Notes: generated by a model from the letters alone, not told the origin. A stretch of DNA of 64,000 nucleotides from Acidobacteriota bacterium (GCA_023410055.1 JAEYQK010000073.1:62001-126000), one strand, 5' to 3'; numbered from the stretch's first letter, positions 19,189 to 27,552 are shown. Numbers and translations: made by a program.

Positions 19189-19353
19189 GGATGGGGATAT
19201 GGCCCCGGATGGGGCGGTGGTTGGTAGTACGGTGGAGGTACTGGGACGACCCACGGACAGACGTCAACGATTTATAGCGGGCAAAAGAGGCAGAAGAATC
19301 TATCAAAAGCAGCGGCCAAACTCTTGAAGAACTTCCCTCCCGCCGCGAAGTGA
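19189..19353 (+). pseudogene. remnant of a second DUF4136 gene
   Basis: In one frame the sequence reads GWGYGPGWGGGW, an in-frame TAG at 19225-19227, YGGGTGTTHGQTSTIYSG, and then directly QKNLSKAAAKLLKNFPPAAK and a stop at 19351. The first part is the Gly/Trp-rich linker of DUF4136 proteins and the last part their C-terminal helix. The core domain between them (the part corresponding to GTLVVELMDPKAGRITW in the intact neighbour) is missing. So there is a premature stop plus an internal deletion. In the same frame, further upstream from 19111, a signal-like stretch (LLFLAVASYGVLS) is also interrupted by stops. This looks like a tandem paralogue of the preceding gene that has been lost. Confidence 0.7.
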
Positions 19354-19431
19354 GCCAGGTTCTGTTGATGAGCTGGTGTGGCGTGTCATTTTCGTGCTCG
19401 ATGCCTATTGGGCATGGACTCAGGATCGGCC

Positions 19432-20100
19432 ATGATGGAGACTTTTCCGATCATCTATCTAGCGGCGCACGGCGAGACTGCGTGGGCTATAACTGGGCAG
19501 TGTAATGGGCTTACGGACCTGCCCCTGACCGAGGTGGGCGAGAATGATGCGCGCGCACTGAAGCGACGCCTTCACGGTATGAGATTCTGCAAAGTCTTCA
19601 CCAGCCCATTGCAGCGCGATCTTAGGACTTGTGAATTGGCCGGATTTGCCGATGTCGCCGAAATCGATTCGGACTTGCTCGAGTGGAACTATGGCGCATA
19701 CGAAGGGCGAACTCCTGCCGAGATATGCGCTGAGCGGCAGGATTGGCAGCTATTTCGGGATGGCTGCCCACAAGGGGAGTCGCCGGCAGCTGTCACTCGG
19801 CGTTTGGATCAACTCATCTTCCGCCTACGGGCAGTGGAAGATGACGTTCTGCTCTTTTCAAGTTTGCAACTGATTCGCGCGCTCGGTGTACGCTGGATCG
19901 GTTTTCGTCTACCAGCAAACGCTGCCCGGCGCTTTGCATTGAATTTGGCGAGTCTGAGCGCGCTGGGCTATGAACCCGACCTTTCCAGACCGGTGATAAA
20001 GCTGTGGAACTGTGCGTGTCGCCCACTGGCACAACTTTCAGTTCGTGTTTCTGATTCTGAGAAGGCGGCGCACAATGCTCCACCGCATGTGTGTAAGTGA
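19432..20100 (+). CDS. histidine phosphatase (PGAM-like) family protein with degenerate active site
   Basis: A 222-residue protein of the phosphoglycerate mutase-like histidine phosphatase superfamily. Family features that remain: the nucleophile region LAAHGETAW (His13), CNGLTDLPLTEVGENDARALKRRL, FTSPLQRDLRTCELAG (substrate Arg62) and LLEWNYGAYEG (acid Glu84). Two key residues are changed. The Arg of the RHG motif is Ala12, and the second catalytic His (normally in a SHGH motif) is Ser144 in LLFSSLQLIRALGVRWIG. Activity is therefore doubtful, and the protein may bind phospho-ligands or act in regulation. The start is the ATG at 19432 (AGGA upstream); the adjacent ATG at 19435 is equivalent. 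The frame is intact over its full length. Confidence 0.82.
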   Translation: MMETFPIIYLAAHGETAWAITGQCNGLTDLPLTEVGENDARALKRRLHGMRFCKVFTSPLQRDLRTCELAGFADVAEIDSDLLEWNYGAYEGRTPAEICAERQDWQLFRDGCPQGESPAAVTRRLDQLIFRLRAVEDDVLLFSSLQLIRALGVRWIGFRLPANAARRFALNLASLSALGYEPDLSRPVIKLWNCACRPLAQLSVRVSDSEKAAHNAPPHVCK

Positions 20101-20235
20101 CTCATCACTGATCGTCGGTCCGCTATCAGTTTTGTGAGTATGCATACCGGGGGATGCCTCCCTAAACTCACGGTTGTCGCTACAACTCGTCGAAAGAACT
20201 CGCGTTTACACATGGAAATTGTGGAAAGGAGAACC

Positions 20236-21102
20236 ATGAAAAGCACCCGAATCGTGGTGAGCACGTTCGTTCTTTGGCTCCTGTGCTTGGCGTTAGCCTA
20301 CGGGCAGGATGAAACGAAGATCAAAGGATTAATCACACATCGCAGTGCAGATAACATGACCGTGCGGGCCTCCGACGGCACGACTCATGAAGTTACTCTC
20401 ACCGATGACACGAAAGTGCAGATGCCTAAGGGCCTGATCGGTGTCCGGCACAAACAGGTCGCCTGGACCTCGCTCATCCCGGGACTCCCAGTCACTGTCA
20501 AAGGCGAAACAAATGAGAAAGGTCAGCTCACTGCCACTGAGGTGGACTTTACGAAAGAGGACCTCCAAACAGCCAGCATGATTCAGGCAGGCTTGGATCC
20601 AACGAAGCAACAAGTTGAGAAGCAAGGGCAGGGCATAGCCGAGAATGCGCAGAACGTCGAAGCTAACCGACAGCAGATATCTGAAAACGAGCGCGAAGTC
20701 AGCGATCGTTTCAACTCGCTTGCCGATTACGACGTTAAGAAGCAAATTTCCGTCTATTTCGATACTGGCCGTTCTACCTTGTCGCAGAAAGACAAGCAGG
20801 CGCTGTCCCAGATGGCGGCTGAGGCGACGAAACTCAAAGGGTACCTTATCGAGGTGCAGGGTTTCGCAGATTCGACCGGGGCTGCCAGTATGAACCAGAC
20901 CCTAAGCAAGGAGCGTGCAGAGGCAGTTGTGAACCATCTCATGCAGAACTGCAATGTCCCGGCACGACATATCCTGGCTCCTGGCGCTATGGGCATCAGC
21001 AATCCAGCAGCTTCGAACGAAACAGCACAAGGCAGGGCGAATAACCGACGGGTTGAATTGAAGCTCATGGTCAACAAGGCGGCGGGGACGAGCGGCCGGT
21101 GA
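20236..21102 (+). CDS. OmpA-family protein with N-terminal OB-like domain
   Basis: A 288-residue envelope protein. A signal peptide (VLWLLCLALAYGQ) is followed by a beta-rich module at about 25-115 (KGLITHRSADNMTVRASDG ... GLPVTVKGETNEKGQLTATEVDF) that resembles DUF5666/OB-like folds. A helical, probably coiled-coil segment follows at about 130-175 (QQVEKQGQGIAENAQNVEANRQ), then an OmpA C-terminal peptidoglycan-binding domain at 175-285, with VYFDTGRSTLSQKDKQAL, VQGFADSTGAASMNQTLSKERAEAV and NNRRVELKLM. It should anchor to peptidoglycan non-covalently; no N-terminal beta-barrel is visible. The ATG at 20236 has GAAAGGAGAACC before it and is clearly better than the upstream open frame. Confidence 0.88.
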   Translation: MKSTRIVVSTFVLWLLCLALAYGQDETKIKGLITHRSADNMTVRASDGTTHEVTLTDDTKVQMPKGLIGVRHKQVAWTSLIPGLPVTVKGETNEKGQLTATEVDFTKEDLQTASMIQAGLDPTKQQVEKQGQGIAENAQNVEANRQQISENEREVSDRFNSLADYDVKKQISVYFDTGRSTLSQKDKQALSQMAAEATKLKGYLIEVQGFADSTGAASMNQTLSKERAEAVVNHLMQNCNVPARHILAPGAMGISNPAASNETAQGRANNRRVELKLMVNKAAGTSGR

Positions 21103-21192
21103 AATGGCGCCTCCCCTTCCAGCAATTGCGAAGGAAGGCTTCGAGGTCCGACCGAAGATCCTTCCTTCCCGCGATCACTTCGTCTCCTGTGG

Positions 21193-21248
21193 CGGGTCGG
21201 TAGCTTCCGGTTGTGACCGGTAGGCCGCCGACCCGTAAGCGGGTTTTC
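21193..21248 (+). promoter_or_regulatory. possible attenuator with two competing hairpins upstream of ppk2
   Basis: CGGGTCGG (21193-21200) can pair with CCGACCCG (21228-21235), enclosing a second perfect stem CCGGT-TGTG-ACCGG (21207-21220). The 3' arm of the outer stem can instead pair with CGGGT at 21240-21244 to give ACCCG-TAAG-CGGGT running into TTTT, a small intrinsic-terminator shape. The two foldings exclude each other, as in attenuators or riboswitches. I do not recognise a known riboswitch class. The terminator stem is only five base pairs and its T-run is short. Confidence 0.4.
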
Positions 21249-21278
21249 CGGCGGTTCCTTCAATTGGAGCACGCAACA

Positions 21279-22094
21279 ATGTCGAAGAACAATAAGAACG
21301 GAAATAACGACAGCAAGCGCCTCAAGAGGAAAGACTACGAGAACGAACTACGTCGTTTACAAGTAAAGCTCTGTCAACTGCAAGATTGGGTTAAAGAAAA
21401 AGGCCTGCGAGTAGTGATCGTTTTCGAGGGGCGCGACGCCGCCGGCAAAGGGGGCACGATCCGCGCGATTACCGAAAGAGTTAGTCCGCGTGTGTTTCGA
21501 CAGGTGGCACTTCCCGCGCCTTCCGACAGGGAAAAGACCCAGATGTATTTGCAGCGCTACCTGCCGCACTTCCCGGCTGCCGGCGAAGTCGTCATCTTCG
21601 ACCGAAGTTGGTACAACCGCGCGGGAGTGGAACACGTGATGGGCTTCTGCTCTCAAGAGCAGTACGACAACTTCTTGGAGCTTTGCCCCCTGTTCGAAAA
21701 ACAGGTCGTGAACGCGGGGATAATACTTATCAAGTATTGGCTCGAAGTAAGTCAACATGAGCAGGAACGCAGATTTCAGGCTCGCCTTGAGGATCCTCTG
21801 CGGCAATGGAAGCTCAGCCCTATGGATGTCGAATCTTGGACACGGTGGTACGACTACTCGCGTGCACGAGACTGCATGCTGGAGGCAACAGACTCTGAAT
21901 GTGCACCCTGGTACATCATCCGTTCAGACGACAAACGTAGAGCTCGGCTAAATTGCATCTCGCACGTTTTGAGCGTAATTCCATACGGCAAGACAACGCA
22001 CAAGCAAATCAAACTGCCCGCTCGCTCAGACAAGTCCCAGTACGATGACCAGGCATCGCTCGCAGTAAGGCATTTTATCCCGGAGCATTATTAA
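21279..22094 (+). CDS. ppk2: polyphosphate kinase 2 (PPK2 family)
   Basis: A 271-residue PPK2-family enzyme that transfers phosphate between polyphosphate and nucleoside di- or monophosphates in the cytosol. It has Walker A GRDAAGKGG (residues 51-59), FRQVALPAPSDREKTQMYLQRYLPHFPAAGE (lid and base region, in part), Walker B VIFDRSWYNRAGVE (105-118) and the C-terminal SPMDVESWTRWYDYSRARD. The length and the SWYNRAGVEHVMGF motif fit the one-domain PPK2 enzymes of class I, which mainly phosphorylate nucleoside diphosphates; class is inference. The open frame starts at 21213, but the ATG at 21279 with GGAG upstream and the typical low-complexity Lys/Asn N-terminus is the likely start. A potential attenuator lies in the leader. 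Confidence 0.93.
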   Translation: MSKNNKNGNNDSKRLKRKDYENELRRLQVKLCQLQDWVKEKGLRVVIVFEGRDAAGKGGTIRAITERVSPRVFRQVALPAPSDREKTQMYLQRYLPHFPAAGEVVIFDRSWYNRAGVEHVMGFCSQEQYDNFLELCPLFEKQVVNAGIILIKYWLEVSQHEQERRFQARLEDPLRQWKLSPMDVESWTRWYDYSRARDCMLEATDSECAPWYIIRSDDKRRARLNCISHVLSVIPYGKTTHKQIKLPARSDKSQYDDQASLAVRHFIPEHY

Positions 22095-22188
22095 CTACGC
22101 GCTGTTTCGCCATCGCCGTTAATGGCTCTGAAGAAGCAGAGAATGAAGGTCTGATGAGCAACTCCCTCGTTGCTGCTGATGCAGGGGG

Positions 22189-22587
22189 TCATTCTGCATC
22201 CGTCCATGAACACTTGCTGGCTTTCCCGAAGTAACGTCGCAGGTTGGGATTATCTGCAATGATTTTCGACATACCAAACGCCAGGCGCTCGATTGCCTGA
22301 TGGCCACTCATCTGCTGAACTTCAAAATTCTGCTCACAAACGGACGCATGTTCAAGTTCATGAAACAAGGTTACGGCTTCAAAGCAACGGCCGATATCGC
22401 TTGCGATTCGGATGACATGCTTATCGCACGACGTGTGGCCGTCATACCTGCGTTGCTGAATGACAATCTCCTCTTCGCGTACGATCTTCCACTTTATCCC
22501 GTTGACGAGTACCGAGTTCGGTGAACTTGCGAACGACATCGGACTGGCCAGCAACAGAAAAAGACAACACTTCTGCAAAATATGCAT
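22189..22587 (-). CDS. small secreted HExxH protein, predicted metallopeptidase
   Basis: A 132-residue protein with a signal peptide (CCLFLLLASPMSFAS) and one zinc-binding motif, FHELEHA (His76, Glu77, His80), in the helix AVTLFHELEHASVCE. A downstream acidic stretch (about 85-110, GHQAIERLAFGMSKII) could supply the third ligand. The layout resembles the short peptidase domains of the ImmA/IrrE (DUF955) type, but an exported stand-alone version is unusual. Four cysteines occur in the mature part (about 54, 68, 84 and near the C-terminus), which suits a periplasmic protein. No substrate can be proposed. The start at 22587 gives the signal peptide; the ribosome site is poor. Confidence 0.6.
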   Translation of the reverse strand: MHILQKCCLFLLLASPMSFASSPNSVLVNGIKWKIVREEEIVIQQRRYDGHTSCDKHVIRIASDIGRCFEAVTLFHELEHASVCEQNFEVQQMSGHQAIERLAFGMSKIIADNPNLRRYFGKASKCSWTDAE

Positions 22588-22923
22588 GGCGATACTGTAA
22601 GGAACTCATCACCCGGACACTCTAAGCACAAGCCCTTAACGCGAATCGCATTACTTCCTAGCGTTGCCGTGACCGCAATATGAACGTTGCCGACAATCGG
22701 AAGTTCCGCAAACCACCCTTCTGCATGTAGCTCACTCATGCGCCGCTCATCATTCTCGTTCTACTCGCGCTCGTCGCGGGAATGTTGTCGGAACACGCCA
22801 TGTCACATCAGGCCAGGCGCAGTCTTCTGCACATGGTTCTGTTCTCACTCTGATATCGGCATCTAGATACGTTGTACTTGATCTTGAATACCCTCGAGCA
22901 GGACGACTCAACAGAGCCAACGC
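22588..22923. other. intergenic region, no supported gene
   Basis: About 335 bases between two minus-strand genes. A minus-strand frame (22494-22739) overlaps the start of the metallopeptidase gene in another frame and encodes a Cys-rich sequence without a recognisable family, so I do not accept it. The promoter of the metallopeptidase gene should be here. Confidence 0.4.
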
Positions 22924-23811
22924 TTAGCGTGGTTGGAGCTGTGGCTCGTTTGTATGCTGCTCTGCCGCTTGCTCACCCGTGCCGGCAGAAGCTGGCTTAA
23001 GCGTCAGGGCATGCAGGAGTTTGAACGTGAGCGCCGATTCCGCCGTGAAGGCAAGCTGCTGGTTTCCGGTCATTGTGGCACCGGCTGTACCAGCTCCTCC
23101 ACCAACGACTGCTCCGATCGCCGCTCCCTTCCCGCCTCCGGCAATGCCTCCAATTAACGCGCCTACACCAGTGCCGCCTCCGATCATCGTGGCGCTGCGC
23201 TTACCCTTTCCGTGAATCGTATTGGAGACCGTCGCTGTGGTGATCGGATAGGATACGCCTCGAATCCTGATGCTGTTCAACTTGATGCTCAGTCGGCCCT
23301 CACCCTTCAGCTTGCCGGGAGCGGCGGCTTCCACAACTGTACCCGTAACCGGACTGGACTGCGGAACAAGTGTTTGACCATGCGAGACGACTGGTTGCGT
23401 AACAGTTCCTTCAAAGGTGTCGCCAGCCTTGTTCTTCTTGGAGTCGATGGCCTGCGAAAGCCGGACTGTGACGGTTGTGCCCTCAGGAACGACTACTGGC
23501 GGCAACGGAACCGGCTTCTTCACCGTTGTGGTGGCTTTCGATCCCTCTTGCTCGGGCTTCCATTCGCTTTTGGGAGGAGGCGCCTGCGAAGACTTTGCTA
23601 CGCCTCCCGTCTTCGCCGGCGGAGTCGCCGGCAATGAAGAAGATGTGCCTTCCGCATTCGGTGGTGTTGGCTGCGGCGTCGGCGTTGTAGAGGCCTGGTT
23701 ATCAGCCGTGTTGGCGCTCTGCGCCGACTCACTGTTTTGCTTTGGTTTGCTCGTACATCCAGACACGACCAGCAGTGTTGCTAGAAGCAGGGGGATTACT
23801 GTGCGTGGCAT
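22924..23811 (-). CDS. lipoprotein with proline-rich linker and glycine-zipper segment
   Basis: A 295-residue lipoprotein (lipobox VVSGC, Cys19). Residues about 25-110 are a low-complexity Pro/Thr/Ser/Lys linker that could cross the periplasm. A beta-rich domain follows (VPEGTTVTVRLSQAIDSKKNKAGDTFEGTVTQPV ...), a pattern common in Acidobacteriota envelope proteins, and then a glycine zipper (IGGGTGVGALIGGIAGGGKGAA and onward, about 215-250), which could insert into a membrane or self-associate. The function is unknown. The start has an excellent ribosome site (AAAGGAGGCATCT before the ATG at 23811). It lies downstream of aqpZ on the same strand with a 160-base gap. Confidence 0.78.
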   Translation of the reverse strand: MPRTVIPLLLATLLVVSGCTSKPKQNSESAQSANTADNQASTTPTPQPTPPNAEGTSSSLPATPPAKTGGVAKSSQAPPPKSEWKPEQEGSKATTTVKKPVPLPPVVVPEGTTVTVRLSQAIDSKKNKAGDTFEGTVTQPVVSHGQTLVPQSSPVTGTVVEAAAPGKLKGEGRLSIKLNSIRIRGVSYPITTATVSNTIHGKGKRSATMIGGGTGVGALIGGIAGGGKGAAIGAVVGGGAGTAGATMTGNQQLAFTAESALTFKLLHALTLKPASAGTGEQAAEQHTNEPQLQPR

Positions 23812-23971
23812 AGATGCCTCCTTTCACGCGTGGAGAACGCAAAACCATAGTAAGTGCCGCCATCTGTGACGAGAACTAGTGAAAGTACGAGACTCTAGTC
23901 GTGAGGCGACTGAGTCACGGATTCGATTACACCGGGCTCTCGACTGCTGGAAGATGTGCGACATGATGCGT

Positions 23972-24742
23972 TTAGGCGCTTTGCCTTTCTCTTTCTCTTT
24001 GAGCTTGCTCTGAGTCCAATGCCTTCTCAGCAACGCGAGTTGGTATAAGTTCTGCTGGCCGCGCTCGCATGGCACTGTAGATGCCCGCAGCCAAGACGGC
24101 TCCAACTATCGGCGCGACTATGAAGAGCCAGAGTTGGCCTACAGCCCAATCGCCCACGATAACTGCAGGTCCGATGCTGCGCGCTGGATTGACCGAAGTG
24201 TTTGTAATCGGAATCCCGACCAGGTGAATCACCGTTAACACCAGGCCAATGGCTACTCCCGCAAATCCGACCGGCGCTTTGATATCAGTCGAGCCCAGCA
24301 CCGTGATGACGAGGAACATGGTCAGTACGACTTCGGCGCCGAAGGCAGCTCCCATCGAGTATCCGGCGGGCGAATGGGCCCCAAAACCGTTTGCGCCAAG
24401 TCCGCCTTCCGCAAGGTCGTAACCGCCCGCTGCTCCACGCGCAATCAGCAGGAGCACACCGGAGGCGATCACAGCGCCTACGATCTGTGCAAGAACGTAG
24501 GCTGCGGCGTCTTTGGCGTTGATCTTTTTCGCCAAAAACACTCCAACGCTGACAGCTGGATTGATATGGCAACCTGAAATTGGCCCAATTGTATAAACCA
24601 TCGCGAGCAGCGATAGCCCAAAGGCGAGCGAGACACCAACATTGCCGATCTTGCTTCCCGCTAGTACGGCACTGCCGACGCCTCCGAAGACCAGAACAAA
24701 GGTGCCGAAGCACTCGGCCATAACTCGATTCTTAAGACTCAT
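23972..24742 (-). CDS. aqpZ: aquaporin Z-type water channel (MIP family)
   Basis: A 256-residue, six-helix channel. Both NPA boxes are present: GHINPAVSVG-like (ISGCHINPAVSVG) after TM2 and TNTSVNPARSIGPA after TM5. The stretch VIHLVGIPITNTSVNPARS carries the His and Arg of the narrow selectivity filter found in AqpZ, which points to a water-specific rather than glycerol-conducting channel. The N-terminus MAECFGTFVLVFGGVGSAVLAG is typical. The C-terminal tail is longer and more charged than in E. coli AqpZ (EKALDSEQAQRERERQSA). The open frame extends upstream, but the ATG at 24742 with AAGGAGG before it is the right start. It is divergent from the response-regulator remnant. Confidence 0.93.
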   Translation of the reverse strand: MSLKNRVMAECFGTFVLVFGGVGSAVLAGSKIGNVGVSLAFGLSLLAMVYTIGPISGCHINPAVSVGVFLAKKINAKDAAAYVLAQIVGAVIASGVLLLIARGAAGGYDLAEGGLGANGFGAHSPAGYSMGAAFGAEVVLTMFLVITVLGSTDIKAPVGFAGVAIGLVLTVIHLVGIPITNTSVNPARSIGPAVIVGDWAVGQLWLFIVAPIVGAVLAAGIYSAMRARPAELIPTRVAEKALDSEQAQRERERQSA

Positions 24743-24923
24743 CACTGCAACCTCCTTGGTGAAATCACGGCATCGTTCCTGCCTTGTATGGTTGGAAGTT
24801 TTTGACCGCAACGCCATTGGCATGCATAGACGAAGTGACGCGCTTCATTCAAAGGGCGCAGCTGGCCAGTTAAGCTGGTTACGCTTCTCTCGATTTTGTG
24901 AAATCAAGACTGAAACTTACATC

Positions 24924-25304
24924 ATGGATGCCCGTCCCTCTACTGCCATTCCTGTCAGTTGTGCCGCCAAAGAATCTAGGTCTCTGATCGACCTGTACAC
25001 CTCCGCTCGATCCAGCAGGGAAACACGGAAGTATACGAGGTCTCTGACGGCTACGAGTCCGTCCAACAAGCGGCCCTTTTACAGCCCTTCTATTCCAATA
25101 GTCCAAGCTGCACTCGATACGGGTGCGATGGGCTATGTCGTCAAGACGGATGTTGATGACGAATTGGTCATAGCTATCGATGCGGTGTTCAAGGGGAAAC
25201 AATTCATCAGCAAGAGAATCCTGGAGCAGAGCACTCTCTGCGGAGAGTGCATGCCTATGCGTCGTTTATGCATTCGGGTGGTTTGGAAAACTGGGGGAGA
25301 ATGA
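24924..25304 (+). pseudogene. response-regulator remnant with internal deletion and frameshift
   Basis: Two separate frames encode pieces of one NarL-type receiver. One frame (about 24983-25086) reads RSIQQGNTEVYEVSDGYESVQQAALLQP, the alpha1-to-alpha2 part of a receiver, and is closed upstream by a TAG. The other frame (about 25098-25240) reads IVQAALDTGAMGYVVKTDVDDELV ... GKQFIS, the alpha4-alpha5 part with the conserved Lys. The middle of the domain, including the phospho-acceptor Asp and beta4, is missing. The N-terminal acidic pair is also lost. The simplest reading is a deletion of about 40-50 codons with a frame change. No DNA-binding domain follows. Confidence 0.68.
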
Positions 25305-25431
25305 AACGCATCAATGAGCTTGCCAACTTCGGCCATTGTTAAAACCCAGTCGGGCCAATGCTGCGTCCAAAAGCGTGAGAAGCTGGCGTTTACTACCCCG
25401 AAAGCGCGGCCGCTAAGAAGGAAGGACCAAG

Positions 25432-25824
25432 ATGAATTTTCAAAAGGTGCGAGTGCAATGGCGGTGTTGGCACAAGCGCCTTGTCGGTATTATGGCTCTT
25501 GCCTTGGCACTTGCGGTACCAACCACCACTTGGGCTCATGCCATCCTGGTTGAGTCGATGCCAAAGCTCGATTCGGTCGTCACGGGGCCCGAATTCTCTA
25601 TCGTTCTGCGTTTCAATGTTCGCATCGACGCAAGGCGCTCACGTCTTCGTTTGTCGGGCCCGGACGGCGCATTGATAACAGTCGGTATTGCGAATCAACC
25701 GAGTCCCGATACCTTACAGTCCACCGTCCGCGGTCTGAAACCTGGAGCGTATCAGTTGATTTGGCAGGTACTGGCATCGGACGGCCACATGAGTGAAGGT
25801 AAAGTTCCATTTACCGTTAAGTGA
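25432..25824 (+). CDS. copC: CopC-domain copper-binding periplasmic protein
   Basis: A 130-residue CopC-family protein (PF04234). A signal peptide ends at TTTWA, leaving a mature N-terminal His (HAILVESMP), the usual first copper ligand. The domain follows with FSIVLRFNVRIDARRSRLRL and the C-terminal WQVLASDGHMSEGKVPFTV, which contains the second conserved Asp/His copper site. It binds Cu(II) in the periplasm and is thought to pass it to CopD. The start at 25432 has AGAAGGAAGGA upstream. The stop codon overlaps the GTG start of the copD-like gene (GTGA), so the two are translationally coupled. Confidence 0.92.
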   Translation: MNFQKVRVQWRCWHKRLVGIMALALALAVPTTTWAHAILVESMPKLDSVVTGPEFSIVLRFNVRIDARRSRLRLSGPDGALITVGIANQPSPDTLQSTVRGLKPGAYQLIWQVLASDGHMSEGKVPFTVK

Positions 25825-27461
25825 AGTCCTCAATGACGCCCCGGTTCGTCGATCTCTTTGGCTATGTCTCCCTGCTGTCCAGAGCAGGAACGCTGATCTT
25901 CCAGTCTATGGTGCTGGGCGGTGTGCTTTTTCTACTCTGGGTCACAATCCCTGCGCCATACATTCCTGAAACCACTTGTGCAAGCATCCGATCTCGTTGC
26001 TCGCAATTGCTTCGCATCAGCGCTATCGGTCTCGCCGTAGCGCAAGGAGTCTCCCTCTACCTAGATTCTGTCGTTCTCATGTGGACCGTAGATATCCGCT
26101 TCAGCGACGTTATCGGGGCGACGTTCTTCGTTGCAGGCGTGTGCATCGTGATCGCAGCCATTTGTATCTTCTGTATCGCGAACGCAGCAACAGGTGTTCG
26201 TTCGTTCGGCCTGCTCGCTCTTGCAGTGATCATTTTGTCCGCCTCGGCAATCGGTAGCCATGCTGCGGCCCGGGTGAACGGGCGTCCTCTGCTCCTCGTC
26301 GTAACTTTCCTGCACGAAGCCGCCGCAGGCCTTTGGATTGGCGGCCTCCCATTCCTCATTTTGTCCCTCCGCACAAAGCACCATCAGACTCAGTGGCTTC
26401 TAGCGAGTCGCTTTTCACGTGCAGCTGTTCTCTGTGTCAGTGTGCTTCTTGGCAGTGGCCTCGCATTGAGCCTTGCCTATATTGGCCGTCTCGACGCAAT
26501 CCTCGGAACCGCCTACGGCGTCATGGTGACTGCGAAAGCAGCGATGTTTGGTGTCCTCGCGCTAGTTGGAGCAATCAACTTTTTTCTACTACGAAACGCC
26601 GCCCCCCAAGCCGCTGTGCCGAAATTGCGTTCTCTCGTGGAAGCTGAATTTGGTATTGGGCTCGCGGTCATTCTCACGGCAGTGACCCTCACATCCCACC
26701 CCCCGGCAGTCGATCTCCAAAACGAAGTCGTCAGCCCTCACGCGATTCTGGCCCGGTTGTCGCCGAGTTGGCCGCGGCTTACGTATCCCCGACCGATCTC
26801 GAGCTACTCAGACGGCAGTCCGATGAAAGAAGCGCAGGCACGAAGTTCAATGGTGAAGGACGCTGACGGGAAGTTCCTTTCCTATAAGCAACTCGCTGAT
26901 ATCGGCGAATCCGAAGCCAACCACCACTGGATGGGGCTAATTGTTCTGGCAATGGGCATTCTTGCCTTGCTTGCTAGGGCGGGCAAGTTCCCATGGGCTC
27001 GTTACTGGCCGCTGCTACTGATTTGCATCTCCGTTTTTATATTTCTTCGTGCGGACACCGAGTCCTGGCCCTTCGGTTCACAGGGCTTCTGGGCTGTTTG
27101 GTTGCACGCCGAGGTATTCCAGCACCGCCTGGCCGCTTTGTTCTGCGCCGGATTTGCCGTGTTCGAATTGCGTGCACGCAATCGAGGCGTCGATAATCCT
27201 AGCTTTGCCATGGTGTTCCCCATTCTCTGTGCACTCGGCGGGGCCGTTCTGCTCACACATTCCCATTCGGTCACGAACACGAAGGAGCAACTGCTGACGG
27301 AGCTGAGCCATGTGCCATTGGGAATCTTCGCTATCCTGGCCGGGTGGTCTCGCTGGCTGGAGATTCGTATGCCTACAGCGAATCGACGGCTGCCCTCGCT
27401 TATCTGGCCGGTCTGCTTCCTGCTGATCGCTGCCGGTTTACTCAACTATCGAGAATTGTAG
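25821..27461 (+). CDS. copD: CopD-family copper membrane protein with C-terminal membrane extension
   Basis: A 546-residue integral membrane protein. The first 300 residues form the CopD core (PF05425) with about eight helices, including the His-bearing TFLHEAAAGLWIGGLPFLIL, FSRAAVLCVSVLLGSGLALS and VMVTAKAAMFGVLALVGAINFFLLR. A soluble linker of about 65 residues follows (PRPISSYSDGSPMKEAQ ...), then about five more helices with His-rich faces (WLHAEVFQHRLAALF, LLTHSHSVTNTKEQLLTELSHVPLG). That C-terminal part is not in classic CopD and may bind copper too. The start is the GTG at 25821 overlapping copC, or the ATG at 25833. The pair would move copper across the inner membrane. Confidence 0.88.
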   Translation: MKSSMTPRFVDLFGYVSLLSRAGTLIFQSMVLGGVLFLLWVTIPAPYIPETTCASIRSRCSQLLRISAIGLAVAQGVSLYLDSVVLMWTVDIRFSDVIGATFFVAGVCIVIAAICIFCIANAATGVRSFGLLALAVIILSASAIGSHAAARVNGRPLLLVVTFLHEAAAGLWIGGLPFLILSLRTKHHQTQWLLASRFSRAAVLCVSVLLGSGLALSLAYIGRLDAILGTAYGVMVTAKAAMFGVLALVGAINFFLLRNAAPQAAVPKLRSLVEAEFGIGLAVILTAVTLTSHPPAVDLQNEVVSPHAILARLSPSWPRLTYPRPISSYSDGSPMKEAQARSSMVKDADGKFLSYKQLADIGESEANHHWMGLIVLAMGILALLARAGKFPWARYWPLLLICISVFIFLRADTESWPFGSQGFWAVWLHAEVFQHRLAALFCAGFAVFELRARNRGVDNPSFAMVFPILCALGGAVLLTHSHSVTNTKEQLLTELSHVPLGIFAILAGWSRWLEIRMPTANRRLPSLIWPVCFLLIAAGLLNYREL

Positions 27462-27552
27462 GATCCTTCAACTCACTATTGACACGGCAAGAGAAGATGT
27501 CCAGTAGTTGTTCGGGCCTACCATTTCTCGGGAAGGGCACGGCTTCAGAGGG

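Noticed and set aside
22494..22739. 81-codon Cys-rich frame on the minus strand
   Set aside because: It overlaps the metallopeptidase gene start in another frame and shows no family or ribosome site.
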